From Metopolophium dirhodum (lineage: Eukaryota; Arthropoda; Insecta; Hemiptera; Aphididae), in the NCBI RefSeq assembly GCF_019925205.1, contig NC_083566.1, positions 26,722,001 through 26,786,000 of the forward strand: a DNA stretch of 64,000 nucleotides. The letters are read 5' to 3'. The notes beneath the pieces are model-generated. The model was not told the DNA's origin. It was given only the letters and a program-made list of their open reading frames with translations, and searched no databases. Within the stretch, counting starts at the first letter, position 1. Each line of letters starts with the position of its first letter. Made by a program: the position numbers and the translations under genes. Below, one piece after another: positions 30,818 through 44,000 of the stretch.

Positions 30818-31099
30818 GGTGGCTTGGCGTGGCGCGTTGGCTGCAACAAGTCGCGGAATGCAACTTGGAGTAAGTAACGGCTACAGCTACTAGCTCCCGG
30901 ATGGGTGACCACCCGGGTGCATAGTAGTTAAAAACCTTGCCACAAATACACGTGTTTGCTACATACCGTAACAACCTAAAACAATCGTGAAAACAACCTA
31001 CCGTACCAACCTTACCCCCTAGTCCCTACCACAGTTCATAGCCACTACAACAGCTAATGGCCTTGGTCGCCGGGCTTAAGTTCAATAAAAAAAAAAAAA
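30818..31099 (+). mobile_element. 5S-rRNA-derived SINE, copy 1
   Basis: Begins GGTGGCTTGGCGTGGCGCG, ends in an A-rich tail after TTCAATAAA, and is flanked by AATTATTAATT (30,807-30,817 and 31,098-31,108). At 30,899-30,917 it contains GGATGGGTGACCACCCGGG, nearly identical to the box C internal promoter of 5S rRNA (GGATGGGTGACCGCCTGGG). This points to a 5S-derived (SINE3-type) retroposon transcribed by Pol III. Confidence 0.8.
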
Positions 31100-32078
31100 T
31101 TATTAATTAATGAATACAAATATTTGTAAAAAGAACAGAGATTATTGTCAAAAATTGAATTAATATAAATTCCTTACTAAGAAAAATTTTATTGCACAAA
31201 AAAAAAAACAGGAAAAAAAGAATTCACACAGACCATAGTAAAACCAATGCGCGTTACCCGATCCGTTCAAAATATAAAATAGTGGAAATTTTTTCAAACT
31301 CAGTATTTGAAATCATATTTTTATACATAATATACATTGATATTTAAATAAAAATAATTTATAAATTAGAATGGTCTGGTACTAAACTGCATATTTTGTT
31401 CCAAACTAAATATTTATGTAATTGTCTCAGTTAAAGTAGTGACGCTGCGCCTGCGCACTGGACACTGTACACCCCTAACGCCATAACTATGTTTGTTAAA
31501 ATCAGCAAATTTACTTAATGTTTTTAATTGTGTAGATTGTAAATTCTATTTATTAACCAAAAAAAATGTAATAATCTTAGTACAGCTTGGTTAAACACTA
31601 TTAAAATATCCATTATTTTAATGAATCAAGACAATATGACTAAAATTTTCTTGGCTCATTGGAAACGCACTGGGTACCTACTAATGTTTTTCTCTGCTCG
31701 GCTAAATATAATTATGTAATAAAAACCAATTATAAAATGTGAAGAATCCTTGGATTTAAATATCCCCCGGTTGAGTTTTTAATGTTAATATTAATTTATT
31801 ATTATATTATTATGCATATAATAATATAATGTCGACTTAGGTAAATGAAACCTTATCTTGTTATACTGTATGTACAATATACGTTTATTTAGTGCCTTAG
31901 TGGTCAAAGTTAAACAGAAATAAATACAATTATTCTTGAAAAAATTGTCTTGAAAAAAAGGCTATTTTAATTTAAAATTAAAATGGTTTTGGTAATTGGT
32001 GTTTAAAATAGGTCTTGCAGTCAATGTTTCTAAATTTCTACAATTATTACACTTTATAACTATTATAATATCTCAGGT
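31100..32078. other. AT-rich non-coding stretch
   Basis: Nothing recognised apart from homopolymer runs. Confidence 0.4.
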
Positions 32079-32752
32079 ATGAAAATTGTACGCATTGTTG
32101 ATCTTGGTTTTAAATTATCTAGAACCCTTAGTCCAAGACCTCATATTGTAATGATTTATAGAAGAGCATTTTTTTCAAGTTTTAAGGTCCATAATGCGTC
32201 TATCCAAAGACTTCAAATTAGCAAAATCACTAAAATCTATTTACATTGTGCTTTAGTTCATCCTATTTTAGAATATGTATCTGTAATCCTTATACTGTTT
32301 CTGACTTTGATCAACTTGAACGTGTCTAACAAAGATTTTGAGATTTGCTTGTTTTGTATTACGCATTCCCATTTAGCTGAAAATTATACCAATATCACTA
32401 ACGTACTTCTGCGTACTCTTGCTGAACGAAGAAGAATATTCAATTTAAAATGTATTCGTGGTCTAATAACTAACCAAATTGATTCACCATGTTTGCTATC
32501 ATAAATAAATATTAAAGCCACTTCGAATAATATATCTCGTTAAAAACCTTCCAAATTATTTACAAAAAGCCTCTAAGATGTAGTTTGTCACTCACCAATT
32601 TTTGATTTGATAGTACTTCTGTTATTCTTTTACACATAACATATATTATATGTATTTAAATGTTCTAATTGTTATTGAACTTTTACTTTAATGTTAAATT
32701 GGGTAACCCGTATATTGTATAATATATTTTGTAATAAAGAAATAAATAAATT
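32079..32752 (+). pseudogene. Non-LTR retrotransposon RT, C-terminal relic
   Basis: A 5'-truncated plus-strand relic. The frame 32,079-32,504 reads MKIVRIVDLGFKLSRTLSPR and PHI (the 'DLGI-FD--LSF--HI' region), ALVHPILEYVSVI, LLRTLAERRRIFNLKCIRGL and ITNQIDSPCLLS, the same type of C-terminal domain as the pieces flanking the LTR element. It lacks the RT core. Untranslatable sequence continues to an AATAAAGAAATAAATAAATT tail, typical of CR1/Jockey 3' ends. Confidence 0.7.
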
Positions 32753-32780
32753 GTTAATATTGAAGTAAATATGTAGTTAA

Positions 32781-34260
32781 GATTCTGAGTGAAACGATGA
32801 ATGTATTAATTTTACAATGATGTGTGTGTTTTTTTTAGATTCTGAGCGAAGCGATGAATTTATTAATTTTACAATGATGTGTTTTTTTAAAATTTTTTTT
32901 TTCATTTTTGTGTCTGTCATCACCTTTTAGGACAGTAAAAGTGCTTGGATTTTCTTCAACAGTAACTTTTCTAAAAGGAAAGTGAATCTAGTTGGTACTT
33001 TAGGGGGTCAAAAGTAAAAATTTCCCAGTAGTTTTCAAAAACGACGTGAAAAACAAAAGAAAAATTAAGGAAAAACGGGTTTTTTTACGCAAAATCTGTT
33101 TTTGAGAAAATCGATTTTGGTTTTTGGTGTACCTCTAAAACAAATGACCGTAGGGACATAAAAAATTTTGACTGAATGTTTATAATTGCATTTCCTATAC
33201 ACCATAACATTTTGACTTATTTTGAGCTGTTTGCGGACATTGTCAATTTCCATTTTTTTAGTTTTTTTTTCTATAAATATCAATAAAATTTTATCTGTTG
33301 AGTAAAAAAGCTTGAAAATTTAATAGAAGGCTCCTAGATTATTGTTTCAAAGACAGATGAAAAAAATTAAAAATCCTTAGTCACAGTTTTTTTTATAAAC
33401 TTTTAAAGTTTATAAATTGACAAAATATGGAAAAATCACGAAAATTAGCAAATTATTTAGAGTTGAGAATTCATAAAAATTTTTCTTTTTAAATCTTAGA
33501 TTTGAAAATATAATACAAGATTATCCATAAGTTTGTCTACCTTTTTCAAAAAAAAAATATATTTACAAGAAAGTCAAATTAAATTTTTATGAGCGTTTGA
33601 ATTTTATATTTTTACAACATTTGATATTCACTCCATTTCTTATTTTGTTGTAATTAAAAAACGTATAACTGTAGATACTTGAAAATTTCACTGAATGTTT
33701 ATATTAGCATTTTCTATACACCATAAAATGTTGAAAATATTTTGATTCGATTTAGGCTGTTTACGAACATTGTTAGTTTTCAATTTTTTTAGTTTTTTCT
33801 ATAAATATTAATTAAATTTTATTTGTTGGGTAAAAAAGCGTGAAAATTTAATGCAAGGCTCTAACATATTGCTACAATAGCAGTTGAAAAATATTAAAAA
33901 TATTTAGGCACAATTTTTTTTATAAGCTTTTAAAGTTCGAATTTCGATAACACTTATCAAATTTAAAATTTAATAATTATTTTGTAGTTAAAAATGTATA
34001 AAATGTTCAACTTTTATAGCTAAGGATTGAAAATTGAAAACAAAGCTCCATGTAAATATGTTATATATAAATTACTTTATTCACAATAATATCATCACAT
34101 ATAATTAGTAAATAGTAAAGCCTATTTACTATTATTTTTCGCTCAAAATCGTTTTTCTTATACAATGATAGTATATCATTGAATTCAAATTTAACACCAT
34201 CTATTAAAGTGACCCACTTGTAACCTACTGTACAGCAGAGCGACATTCACTTACCCACCT
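32781..34260 (+). repeat. 1.5-kb non-coding interspersed repeat with internal duplications
   Basis: The left end GATTCTGAGTGAAACGATGA is duplicated in tandem (32,785 and 32,838). Two ~270-bp blocks starting near 33,165 and 33,690 share ACTGAATGTTTAT, CTATACACCATAA, GCTGTTT-CG-ACATTG, TTTTATTTGTTG-GTAAAAAAGC and GAAAATTTAAT. The right end is GTAACCTACTGTACAGCAGA. Parts recur at 14,617-14,701, 21,701-21,770, 49,000-49,330 and, inverted, 50,320-50,445. No open frame, so this is a non-autonomous or satellite-like family. Confidence 0.65.
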
Positions 34261-37220
34261 TTTTTATTTTGATGAATACGTAAACACTATTGTTTAAAAA
34301 ATTGAAAAAATAGGAATTGATTTGTTTTTTGTATTGATGGTTTCTATCTATGATTGTAACCGTCTAATTTTGGTACGATTCATATTAATTACAACATTAC
34401 AAAACTCAAGAATTTTTTATTGGCTCCGTTTGTATTTGTCATGACTCAAGGAGGATTATCAAATTATCAAAACTAGTAATTTCTCAGATAATTTCAAAAG
34501 TCAAATAAATAAATTAGGCTAATGAAAATGTGTTCCCCTAACAGTTTGTTTTATGAAGATTTATAGATGTTTGGGTGAATTGCTTGTGTAAAATATGAAA
34601 CATGTCAGAAGGTTGAATTTTGGTTTAAAAATTACATTTTATAATTTATGACTGGTACCGAGTAATTATTCGAACACAGTTTTAGTGATCATGTATACGG
34701 CTAGTATACGGCTTATGAGTAATTACTGATAAAGTAGCTAACTCGAGATTATTAATAAGGTTCTTTGTTGATTTCGTATAATTGTTAAACTTAAATTTAT
34801 TGTTATAGAATTAATAATTATTCATAACGATGTGTATTGTGACGTACCTATCGATCAACATTCTATAAAACAATAATTCATAAAATTACTGAAAATCGTG
34901 TATAAAAAATAAATAAATTAAAAAAAAAAACCTTTAGCAGAGTTATATACTAATGTAGACTACTAAAGCTGTTTGAGAAAAGGTTTTGACGTATAGCCAG
35001 AGAACTGTTAAATAAATTATTATTTATTTAGATACCTATATTATGTTCTATCCAGAATATTATTTATGATCATTTTAATGTTTCTAACCGGGCTTACATG
35101 TTGAGTTGGAGGGGATTCTATGGTATTTTTTAAAAATTTAAATGTGTGGCTATAGTGCTATTGTTTTTCCCAGGAGCATTTTAAACGGTGGTTGGACAAC
35201 TTACAATACACAGAGAATTATTGTATTTTAGATGTAATATAATATATATTATATTATGAGAGCGTATATTATTACTAGGTCATCCCTAAAAAAGGTCTTA
35301 TGTAGAGAATGTTTTCGTGACTGTTAAGTGTTTATGTATGCATGAGACATAACACACGGGCCTAGCTCAAAAAACACTGCTAATAAATATTATTTCCTTC
35401 TTTGCGGCTCATTTTTATTTAACTTTTGATAATATTGTATTTTTTTTTCTACTGTATTCTAATATCCGAATTTTTTATATTGTTTTCCTGAAAATTATCC
35501 GTTACATTTTACACATTTTTGTTGGTGTCTTATATTATTGAAGTGGTAGTTCAATTCTTACTTACTAATAATTAGTTTTCATTATGACTTATGACCACGT
35601 TTTAATGATTAGGTATTTAGGTACACTTTTATAGTTATTAAGGCTTACCCGTGGCTAAATTATGTTATTATGGTTAAAAATGTGGGTTGGCTGAATAATA
35701 TTCCGGTTTAAATATGAAATGTAATACCTAACCTTATGAATACTGGTTAGGTAGTTATTTCAGTGGTAATGACATGACATTTTTCAGTTAATAGTTGTAA
35801 AAGTCTGAAAATAATCACAGGTCAGCGTACAATATTATCTACATTGCATAATATACTTATACTGTTCAGTAGAGAGTGAATAATATTTCTTTTAATATGT
35901 CTAATATTATTTCACACGGTTTTTGCTGAATTTATATTGCGCTAAATGACCTTTTAATAAATTACCGACTAGAACATAATATACTTCTTATCTAAAATTG
36001 TAATAACTTAAGGCTTTCCTGCTTCTTTTATTAATAGTCACTATAGTCACATACTCATATATATTATCACATTTACCTACATAGTACATAATGTATATTA
36101 TATTATTATGGTATATTGTTTTATTTAGAACCTATAACGAAATACATTTTGACACGAAAAGACTATTGCACGCACAATGTTGTAAGGTACACAGGTTAGG
36201 TGAGGTACCTACAATGTTTTCGTTCGAACACGCAGAATGGCGAGAGAAAAAAAAGTTTTGAACGTTTTAACGAACAATAAAAAAAAAAACAATAAAACTG
36301 TATTACAATTCTAATGAAACGTAGTATAGTATGTATTTTGTATAGGTATACATTTTTCAATATCGTGATAAAATATAAGAATAGCATATCTTGCATATTA
36401 TTATTCATTTATAAATGCTTATGAATGTATTCATTGCGTTCGTTTCGAACATGGCACGTAGCGCAATTTAATTTGAAATCATTTTCGTCCGTCGACACTT
36501 TAACGTTTCTTCTTGCGTTTATACGATATGAAACATTATTATACCATCATTTTTGATGGATTTAAATCGTAGTTGTTTTTATACGGAGATATATGCAACT
36601 AACGCTGTTTGAACTAGATTGCAGACAAATAATCAATAGCAAAGTACATCGTGATTAATATTCATCACCAAACCACCACAGCACGCATTTTTTTTAAACA
36701 CTTAAACAGTCCTTATTTATTTGAGTAAACAATAGGTACATAATAAATTAAGAGCCCATTGAAACCGATAAATATAATCTGGTCAAATAAGTAGGTAGGT
36801 AGAAAGTACCTACTTAGAAATTCGTAAAAAAAAATAAAATTTCTTTTTTTTTGTATGTTCCGTTTCCTGAGTTCCTGACTAATTTTCGTGGTAAAATAAA
36901 CACGAAGAAACAATATATTGTTATTTATGGTAGTCTGCGTCTGGTGTGCGATGAACAATGAATAAGAAAAAAGTAAATAAAAGGTTCAAGATGCATAAAT
37001 AATTTGAAACGGTCGAAATCTCTGGAGAACTGTTTGGGTGTATTATACATGTGTATATTGGATTACATTTGGTTGGAATCTGTTCTGCAATTTTAGCATC
37101 TTGAATTATTTTTCATTAGATTACACATTTATATCGAACGGTGAACAATATTCTAATTTAGGTACATAATATGATACACAATTATCTTGAATTGTGTATA
37201 AAATATATTTTATAATATAA
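34261..37220. other. AT-rich non-coding stretch
   Basis: No gene or recognised repeat. Short open frames (36,196-36,408 and 36,713-36,958) have no motif. Confidence 0.4.
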
Positions 37221-37228
37221 CCTGTGTG

Positions 37229-37715
37229 CAGTGTTGGGAAAAGATAACCAAAAAATCATCTGGATAAGATAACAGATAATTTATTCAGAATTTATCTAGA
37301 TACGATAAAATATAACATAATTTTTTTAAAAATTATATTATAAATAATGTAATTTATTAGTAATTACTAATTAGAAAATAGTTATTAATTAATAAATCCT
37401 TAATGTAATTTCTCAACTAAAATAATATACAATTTAAATTTTTAATACAGCTTGAATAAAAATTAAATAACAAAATAAAACTGACAATATTTCTGTAAAC
37501 ATTTCTTTTTTTTAACTATATTAATATTGGAATTTGGAATCATTACTAGGTTCTCGTAAATTATTGGCTATTCCAGTATTTAAAAATATTCTTATTATTA
37601 TATTATTTATCTAGATAAATTACCACAGATAACCATTACATTTATCTAAATGAGATAATTAGATGATTTAATTATTTTTGTCTAAATAAAATTATCTAGA
37701 TGATTCCCAACACTG
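37229..37715. mobile_element. hAT-type MITE (487 bp)
   Basis: Perfect 12-bp terminal inverted repeats CAGTGTTGGGAA / TTCCCAACACTG and an 8-bp target duplication CCTGTGTG (37,221-37,228 and 37,716-37,723), the size made by hAT transposases. The interior is rich in AGATAA/TTATCT motifs and has no coding sequence. Confidence 0.88.
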
Positions 37716-37723
37716 CCTGTGTG

Positions 37724-39280
37724 TGATGTTTATGGATAATAATATTATTAAGATAACTACAATATTATATAATGAACTATATACTATGACAGTACACACA
37801 TGTGACAGTATACTTTCTTGAAAATGAACTAAACCACAGTAAATTGTAAATGTAAAAATTAAACAACATCAATCTGAAAATTAAGATTTTGTAATAATCA
37901 TTGGTGGTTCATTATTTGTTTTTATTTCATAAAAAAATCAAGTGGCTACAATAACAATTAATGTATAAAATGCATGATATTAGTAGTTGAAATTACATTT
38001 TATTTTTGGCAACGCCCTAAAAGTTAAAGTGTACATAAGTGTGCATTTAATTAACTCGTAAAAATTAAATCCTATATGAAATAAAACAAAACAATACATT
38101 TGTTCATTTAACTTATTATTTATTAAGAATTATCCATACAAATATTATAAAATTGCAGATTTAGGATTGGAAGAGTAAACATTTTGCTGCTTTAAATAAT
38201 TTTGTCGATTCCGACGAGACTGTCGTAATAATTATTCTGGTCGTAGATCGTAACTTGAGATCGAAACAAACAAAGAAACTAGTATAAAAATGTCAGTAGG
38301 TACCTACAGAGTTATATTACAGTCTACTATTTTGATTGAAGTGCAATTCAGATTTTTTTACGATTTTATCAATAAATCTTGTGCTAAATACCGTTGGATA
38401 TGATGGTAACTTCACTGTAAATCGAAGTATTTTACCGTGCACACCCATTGTGTTATAACCCTTGTCCCTTTGTACAGCTTTGAAATACAATGGAACGTTC
38501 GTTAACGTGACACGTAGGTCAGTCGCAACTAAACATTTTCATATCACGATTTCTGATCACTTGCGTATGAAATTATACTAAACTATTTAATAATATATTA
38601 CGGTCCTAAGGCATACTTACAATTCCAGAAAAATTAGAATTTGAACAAAATATACATAATTGAAAGACAAAAATTTGGTTATGAGAATTATTGGTGAATA
38701 ACGCTGTACAAGCCGATATGTCAGGAATGACCGATTTGTAAATAACACTATGACGCGTCACAGAGAAGCTATAATATTACTTAGATTTGTTATGCAATTT
38801 AAGCAGTGTCCAGTTTTTGTGTAACTTTTTTGACATTTGTTTTTGATGCAGACTTTGTTAAGTTAAAAGATTTTTTTTTAAACTATGACACATCTAATTC
38901 GAAATTCGTTCCAGCAGTTTCTGAGTTATTTCACTTTGTTTACCAAGGATAATGATCTATGAAAATATGCTTGAAAAATAAATAGGGGCTATAATGATTT
39001 GAAAATGATTTCAATTAATATTTATCTTTACAACGTTTTAGTATAATATATTAATATTTTACCAATTGGTCGATTCTCAACCATTTTAAAGTGTCAACCT
39101 CCGAATTAGATTATATTCAATTTTTCGTATAACACCAATATTTTTTGTTCGTCGTTTATTCATAGGTTACGTCGTGTTTTGGTGACCCTATAGGTATAAT
39201 TAGTTTGTGAGCTGCAAGGAGTTCACGACCCTCCAGGTTGAGAATATTGCTGGTATAGTGGTATAAAATAGGTAATATAT
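37724..39280. other. AT-rich non-coding stretch
   Basis: Nothing recognised. Confidence 0.4.
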
Positions 39281-39289
39281 TTATTGTCA

Positions 39290-39720
39290 GATTACGTTAT
39301 TGTTTATTTCCCTTGAGGTAGGATGTTGGGTCACAGGCTATTTGCGTGCGTGCATTGCGGATAGTAGGTAAACCACCGCGGCACCACAGCAGTATAGCGG
39401 TAAGGTAAGGTATGTGGAAGGAAGAGGTCTCGAATCTGTTTAATCCATCACAGAACCCCAATTCGACATTAGATTCGCTCGTAACAGGTGTGGTTGCAGG
39501 TGGATGATTGCGAACACAAACACATACGGCGGCCTGGGGCAAGTTCGGATGCTGCAGTCATCAACGAAATTTGTGTCTGTTGGAATCCAATTGTCGCGTG
39601 TCCGAAGGCGCCAGGGTTCGTGTATAACTATATGTATATGTATCGATTATCCAGGAGCCTAATGCGCCGTCGCGAGTTCGGTTCGAGTCGTTTGAAAGTC
39701 GTTTGAAAGAAAATTTAAAT
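39290..39720. other. GC-richer island of unknown nature
   Basis: Clearly richer in C and G than its surroundings. Open frames exist on both strands (39,297-39,542 minus; 39,488-39,706 plus) but neither shows a motif I know. At the right edge GGTTCGAGTCG matches a Pol III B box, and an A-rich AAATAAAAAATAAATAAAA string follows at ~39,790. It could be a retroposon 3' part, an exon or a regulatory region. Confidence 0.35.
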
Positions 39721-40810
39721 TTTTTTAATTCACATTTATTTCATAAATTTGTTTAGTGTACCAATCATTACTCATTGGTCGTTGAAATAAAAAATAAATA
39801 AAATGATGAAATGAAAAAAGTTTTAGTCCAACCGAAACAACAGTTTCTCTTTAATCAGCCCACGTCTCTTATTTGATAATTCAGTAGGTACAATGGTACA
39901 TGATAATTAATAATATATTAATGAAATGTAGAAATTAGAAATGTAAAGCGTTTCTGTCGGTAAAATTGTCGAATTGGAGAACTTGCAGTGTATAAATAAT
40001 ATTATTGCATTATCTTTTTGAACAAAGACTGTATAAATAATTTAATTTGAAAGTCACACCTCAATATGACGTTGGGTTCATTTGAAACGCGGAGTTTCTT
40101 GAAAATTAAAATTAAAATCATTTTAATATTTTATCAGTAACGACCTCACGAGTATAATAAGAAGACTCAAAATTACAGTCTTATAAAAACAGACATTTTA
40201 AAATTTTTTTAGCATAATTTATTAATATAAATGTATATTAAAATTTGTATGTGACCTACATCGTCGAATATGGTTTAATGTAATTAATTATGTTTAACTT
40301 CAAAAATATGAATTTCCTGTAAAAATGTAAAATACATTTTGAAATTCTACATTTTATGGATTTAAAAGTATCACATACCCGGATACCCCCATCAAACAAA
40401 GACGAGTATTATAGACTCTATATTATGTGCTTGAAATGTTTTATACCCAATAGGAAACAACATATGAAACCATAAAATTCTAACCACCATATTATAGAGT
40501 TATAAGTTTATAACATAAAATATTAGGTAGGTTTTTTTGGCATATATTTTTTGACGTGTTTAGAATCAATTTAAAGGGACTCTGAAGGCGTAAGGTATAA
40601 CATAGCGGACAGGGCAAGTACAGGTACCACGTGTAAAGGCGGTTAAACCAAAGAAAAAAGTCAGTCGTTATGTATGCCCATGCGCTGTGTGTAAGCACGT
40701 AGATACGCAAACAAATATCCATCGGGCAAGGGTTACAAATACCATAAATAACGGGTATTATTTTTAACAAAACAAATTGGGATGATGGTAAACTGAGTTG
40801 TAAATTTATA
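39721..40810. other. AT-rich non-coding stretch
   Basis: Nothing recognised beyond the A-rich string near 39,790. Confidence 0.4.
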
Positions 40811-41041
40811 AATTGGCGTTACAGATTGTTGCGAATCAGTTTCAAAATATATTCACTGCGGTTTGTAGTCGATATAGTTCAACATGGGGGTGTCCCGTGA
40901 AACTGGCAGCCCCATCGGGAAATTGGATTTTTCGGAGAATGGGTGATGTTGCAAATTTTAAAATTGGCGTTGTAAATTGTTGTAAATCAGTTGCAAAATA
41001 TTTACACCGATTTTCGGTCGACAGCTTAAAGTGGGAGTGCT
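40811..41041. repeat. Pair of ~80-bp direct repeats, period ~151 bp
   Basis: AATTGGCGTT-AGATTGTTG-GAATCAGTT-CAAAATAT at 40,811 recurs as AATTGGCGTTGTAAATTGTTG at 40,962 with similar following sequence up to GTGGGAGTG. Confidence 0.65.
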
Positions 41042-41044
41042 AAA

Positions 41045-44000
41045 TTCCCTTAATACAATATGATACATAAATACTTAATGTTATGTACACTGTACAGTTT
41101 AAGATAATAATATATAGGTACAAGGTAAATTATTATTTATTAGTGATCTGTAGCTGATAGTTTGGTAAGACAAAATGGTGAAAAAGATTGGTTCAACTCA
41201 ATATTTAATTTTCTATCTATTATATTAAACATATATCAGTCGTTATTTATTAAATTAAAGTTATGAAATATTTAAATCCTCCAATAAAAAAAAATCAATT
41301 CAATTTATGGAAACCAATTATGTTTATTTAAATTTTTCTTTATTATGTGTTGACGACTTTGTCATTAGTGCTATTAACTACTATACGCATTTACATTATT
41401 GTAAATACATGTACAAATAATTTGGTGAAGTATTTATAATTGAAGTTTACCAATTTGTTTGAGGTTATAAAAGACTGATCAAAAAGTTTATAAAAAAGTA
41501 TCAACCAATAAATATTTATGATACTTGATGATACTTTTATCTCTTATGGTTACACACATAATGTACATTTGTATTTTTCGATTGTCCTACTCTTTTATTC
41601 TAGTCAAATTTTAGTTGCATATAATTTTTTTTATGACTAAATTTAAAAAAATATATAGTATAGAATTAATAAATATTCTTTAACATTCATAAATTAAGTT
41701 AATTAATTAATACTGGGTACATAATATAATATTTTAAATTAAATTAAATAAACATTACATAATGTATAATATTAAATTATAATTGTATGTATTTTGTTAG
41801 CAAATTTAATTTTCAACCTACCCTACTTTTTTAATTACTTGATACTAATCGACTTATGATGCTTTTTTTAATTGAATTTATTATTTTGTTTGGTTATTAA
41901 ATTGAAATATATTTTGTATAAAGTGGAAAAAAATTTTACATTTATCTCGAAATGTTGTAGTCTCTATGGAGTTTGAAGGCTGATTAATATAATCTTAAAT
42001 TGACAAATTGTTGTTATTAGAATCTTCTAGAATCAGAGGTCGATTGTGATTTTACGTCAAGCGAATACAAATCGTTAATATAATACTATATAATTTTTAT
42101 TGTAGCTTTTTTAAAATTAAAATTAAAAACCTTTGACCAAATAATTTATTCGCTATTGTAAGGTTGAATTAATATTTTCGGATTTCTTATTTTCACGGCT
42201 GTATTTATTCAAGTCCGCTGTTGTCTAATATTAAGCTACCGATATTTCTAGTATCCACCTATATATACCGTTTACGAAATAGTTTATCGAAGCACTCTGT
42301 GGATATACTGATTATACGAGACCGGACGAAATATTCAAGTGAGTGAACTCGCTGCAGCTATATATGGACAAAGAACGTGAAACATCGGCGCGTCACGTCT
42401 TCTGCAAACAGCAGTTTGTTCTCGACGAACTACAACTGTTTTTGGCCACACGTCGTATTCAAACATTCAATTCGGAATGCATGAAGTATATACATGTACC
42501 TATTATATTAATTTCTGGTGTATTATTATTTCGTAAGCACACTGCAGCGTCAACATAGCTAGGTTAGCTATTACTTCTGAAGGGCCACGCGTCGTTTCGC
42601 TTCAGCAACTATATTATATTATATAATGTGGGAAACTTCGAGACCCAGCTAGGTCTGAGTGCGTACACAATGTGTCCGTGTGTTCTAAACGACTGAGTTA
42701 TTTATAATATGACGGTTGAGGCACATCACAATAGTATGTAATTCACGCTTCTGATGATGTAGACCAATTACGTACCTAGGGTATTATTATCTAGGTATTG
42801 ACATGTCTAAATGTGCGTTGATGGTGGATATAATATCAGTTATGACGTTGAAGATAATGGTATAATATTATTATTATTATTATTATTATAATGTTCAATG
42901 TGTGTGTGTGGGTGTGTGTATCGGCACGTCGGTAATGTCAATAACGGATGAAAAATGCGCAGGTGCAGGTTTCAACGAACCGAACAAAACTATTAAAAAA
43001 AAATTAATATATTATTAAAATGGATTTATTTACCTAATTTGAAATTGAATCTTTTTTTATTGAGTCAGTGTACCAATAAAAAAACAATATAGGTATTATA
43101 TTGAATACTATGTTAAAAATCAAGTTTTTGAAAACTAACTTTAACTTCGTCAGCCTTAAAGTTAAAAAGTTAAAATTAACTTTTACTTTTAAACTTGAAT
43201 TTATTTCATTAGTTTATTTGAACCAATTTTCGCCTATTGAGAATAATACAAAAAATATCAAGCCACATAATCGGTATAATATAATATATTGAACAACGTA
43301 ATCGTGTCGTTGACAACTTAAGGATGATTTTTATTTCTTTACCTCTCATCCAAGAATTTGCTGAAATAACGTCTTGCGGTACATATATTGGTATTGTGGG
43401 TTTCTTTGAAATTTATGGTTCCATTTTTATATTATTTAGCATTATAGCTATTGTTGTAACCTGTTCCTGAAGAAAAAAATGTTAGCTCGATGAAAATACT
43501 CCAAAAAAGAAAACATTCATCATTATTTGTAAAATATTGTTAAAACCTCGTGATTCTTATTAGGTCAGATGAGTTACTAACGTTATTATAACAGGCGTTT
43601 GTTTTTTGTAACCTTACAACAAAATCGGGTTTAATAATATTCTCGCCATTTACCCAAAGTTTAACGTTAATTGAAAAATAATAAACAACAGAGAAAAAAT
43701 AATAACGTCAGACGGACGGGTTGTATTTGACGTGTATAAAATATTAAATTTTGCACCGTGATGATAGTCAAAGTAAAAAATCCTTTCAGCTAAAAAAATA
43801 TAATGTAGGTATAATATGTGTGTTTATCTTGTTTCGTTAACTTATTTTAAAATACTACAATATTGCACGAGGAATCAAAAGCCTATAGACGGGTGGAATC
43901 TGTGTACCAATATAATAATATATAGTTCTACACAGATAATATTACGCTATTAACTAAAGTCGTTTCATATATGAAAATTAGAGTTACATGTACTTTTTGC

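Noticed and set aside
30747..30974. 75-codon minus frame, with a similar one at 51,749-51,937
   Set aside because: It lies within the 5S-SINE copies, so the similarity is that of the repeat, not of a protein.
42866..42890. Possible CRISPR-like or satellite signal in short repeats
   Set aside because: This is a simple (TTA)n microsatellite; no CRISPR array or prokaryotic feature occurs in the window.
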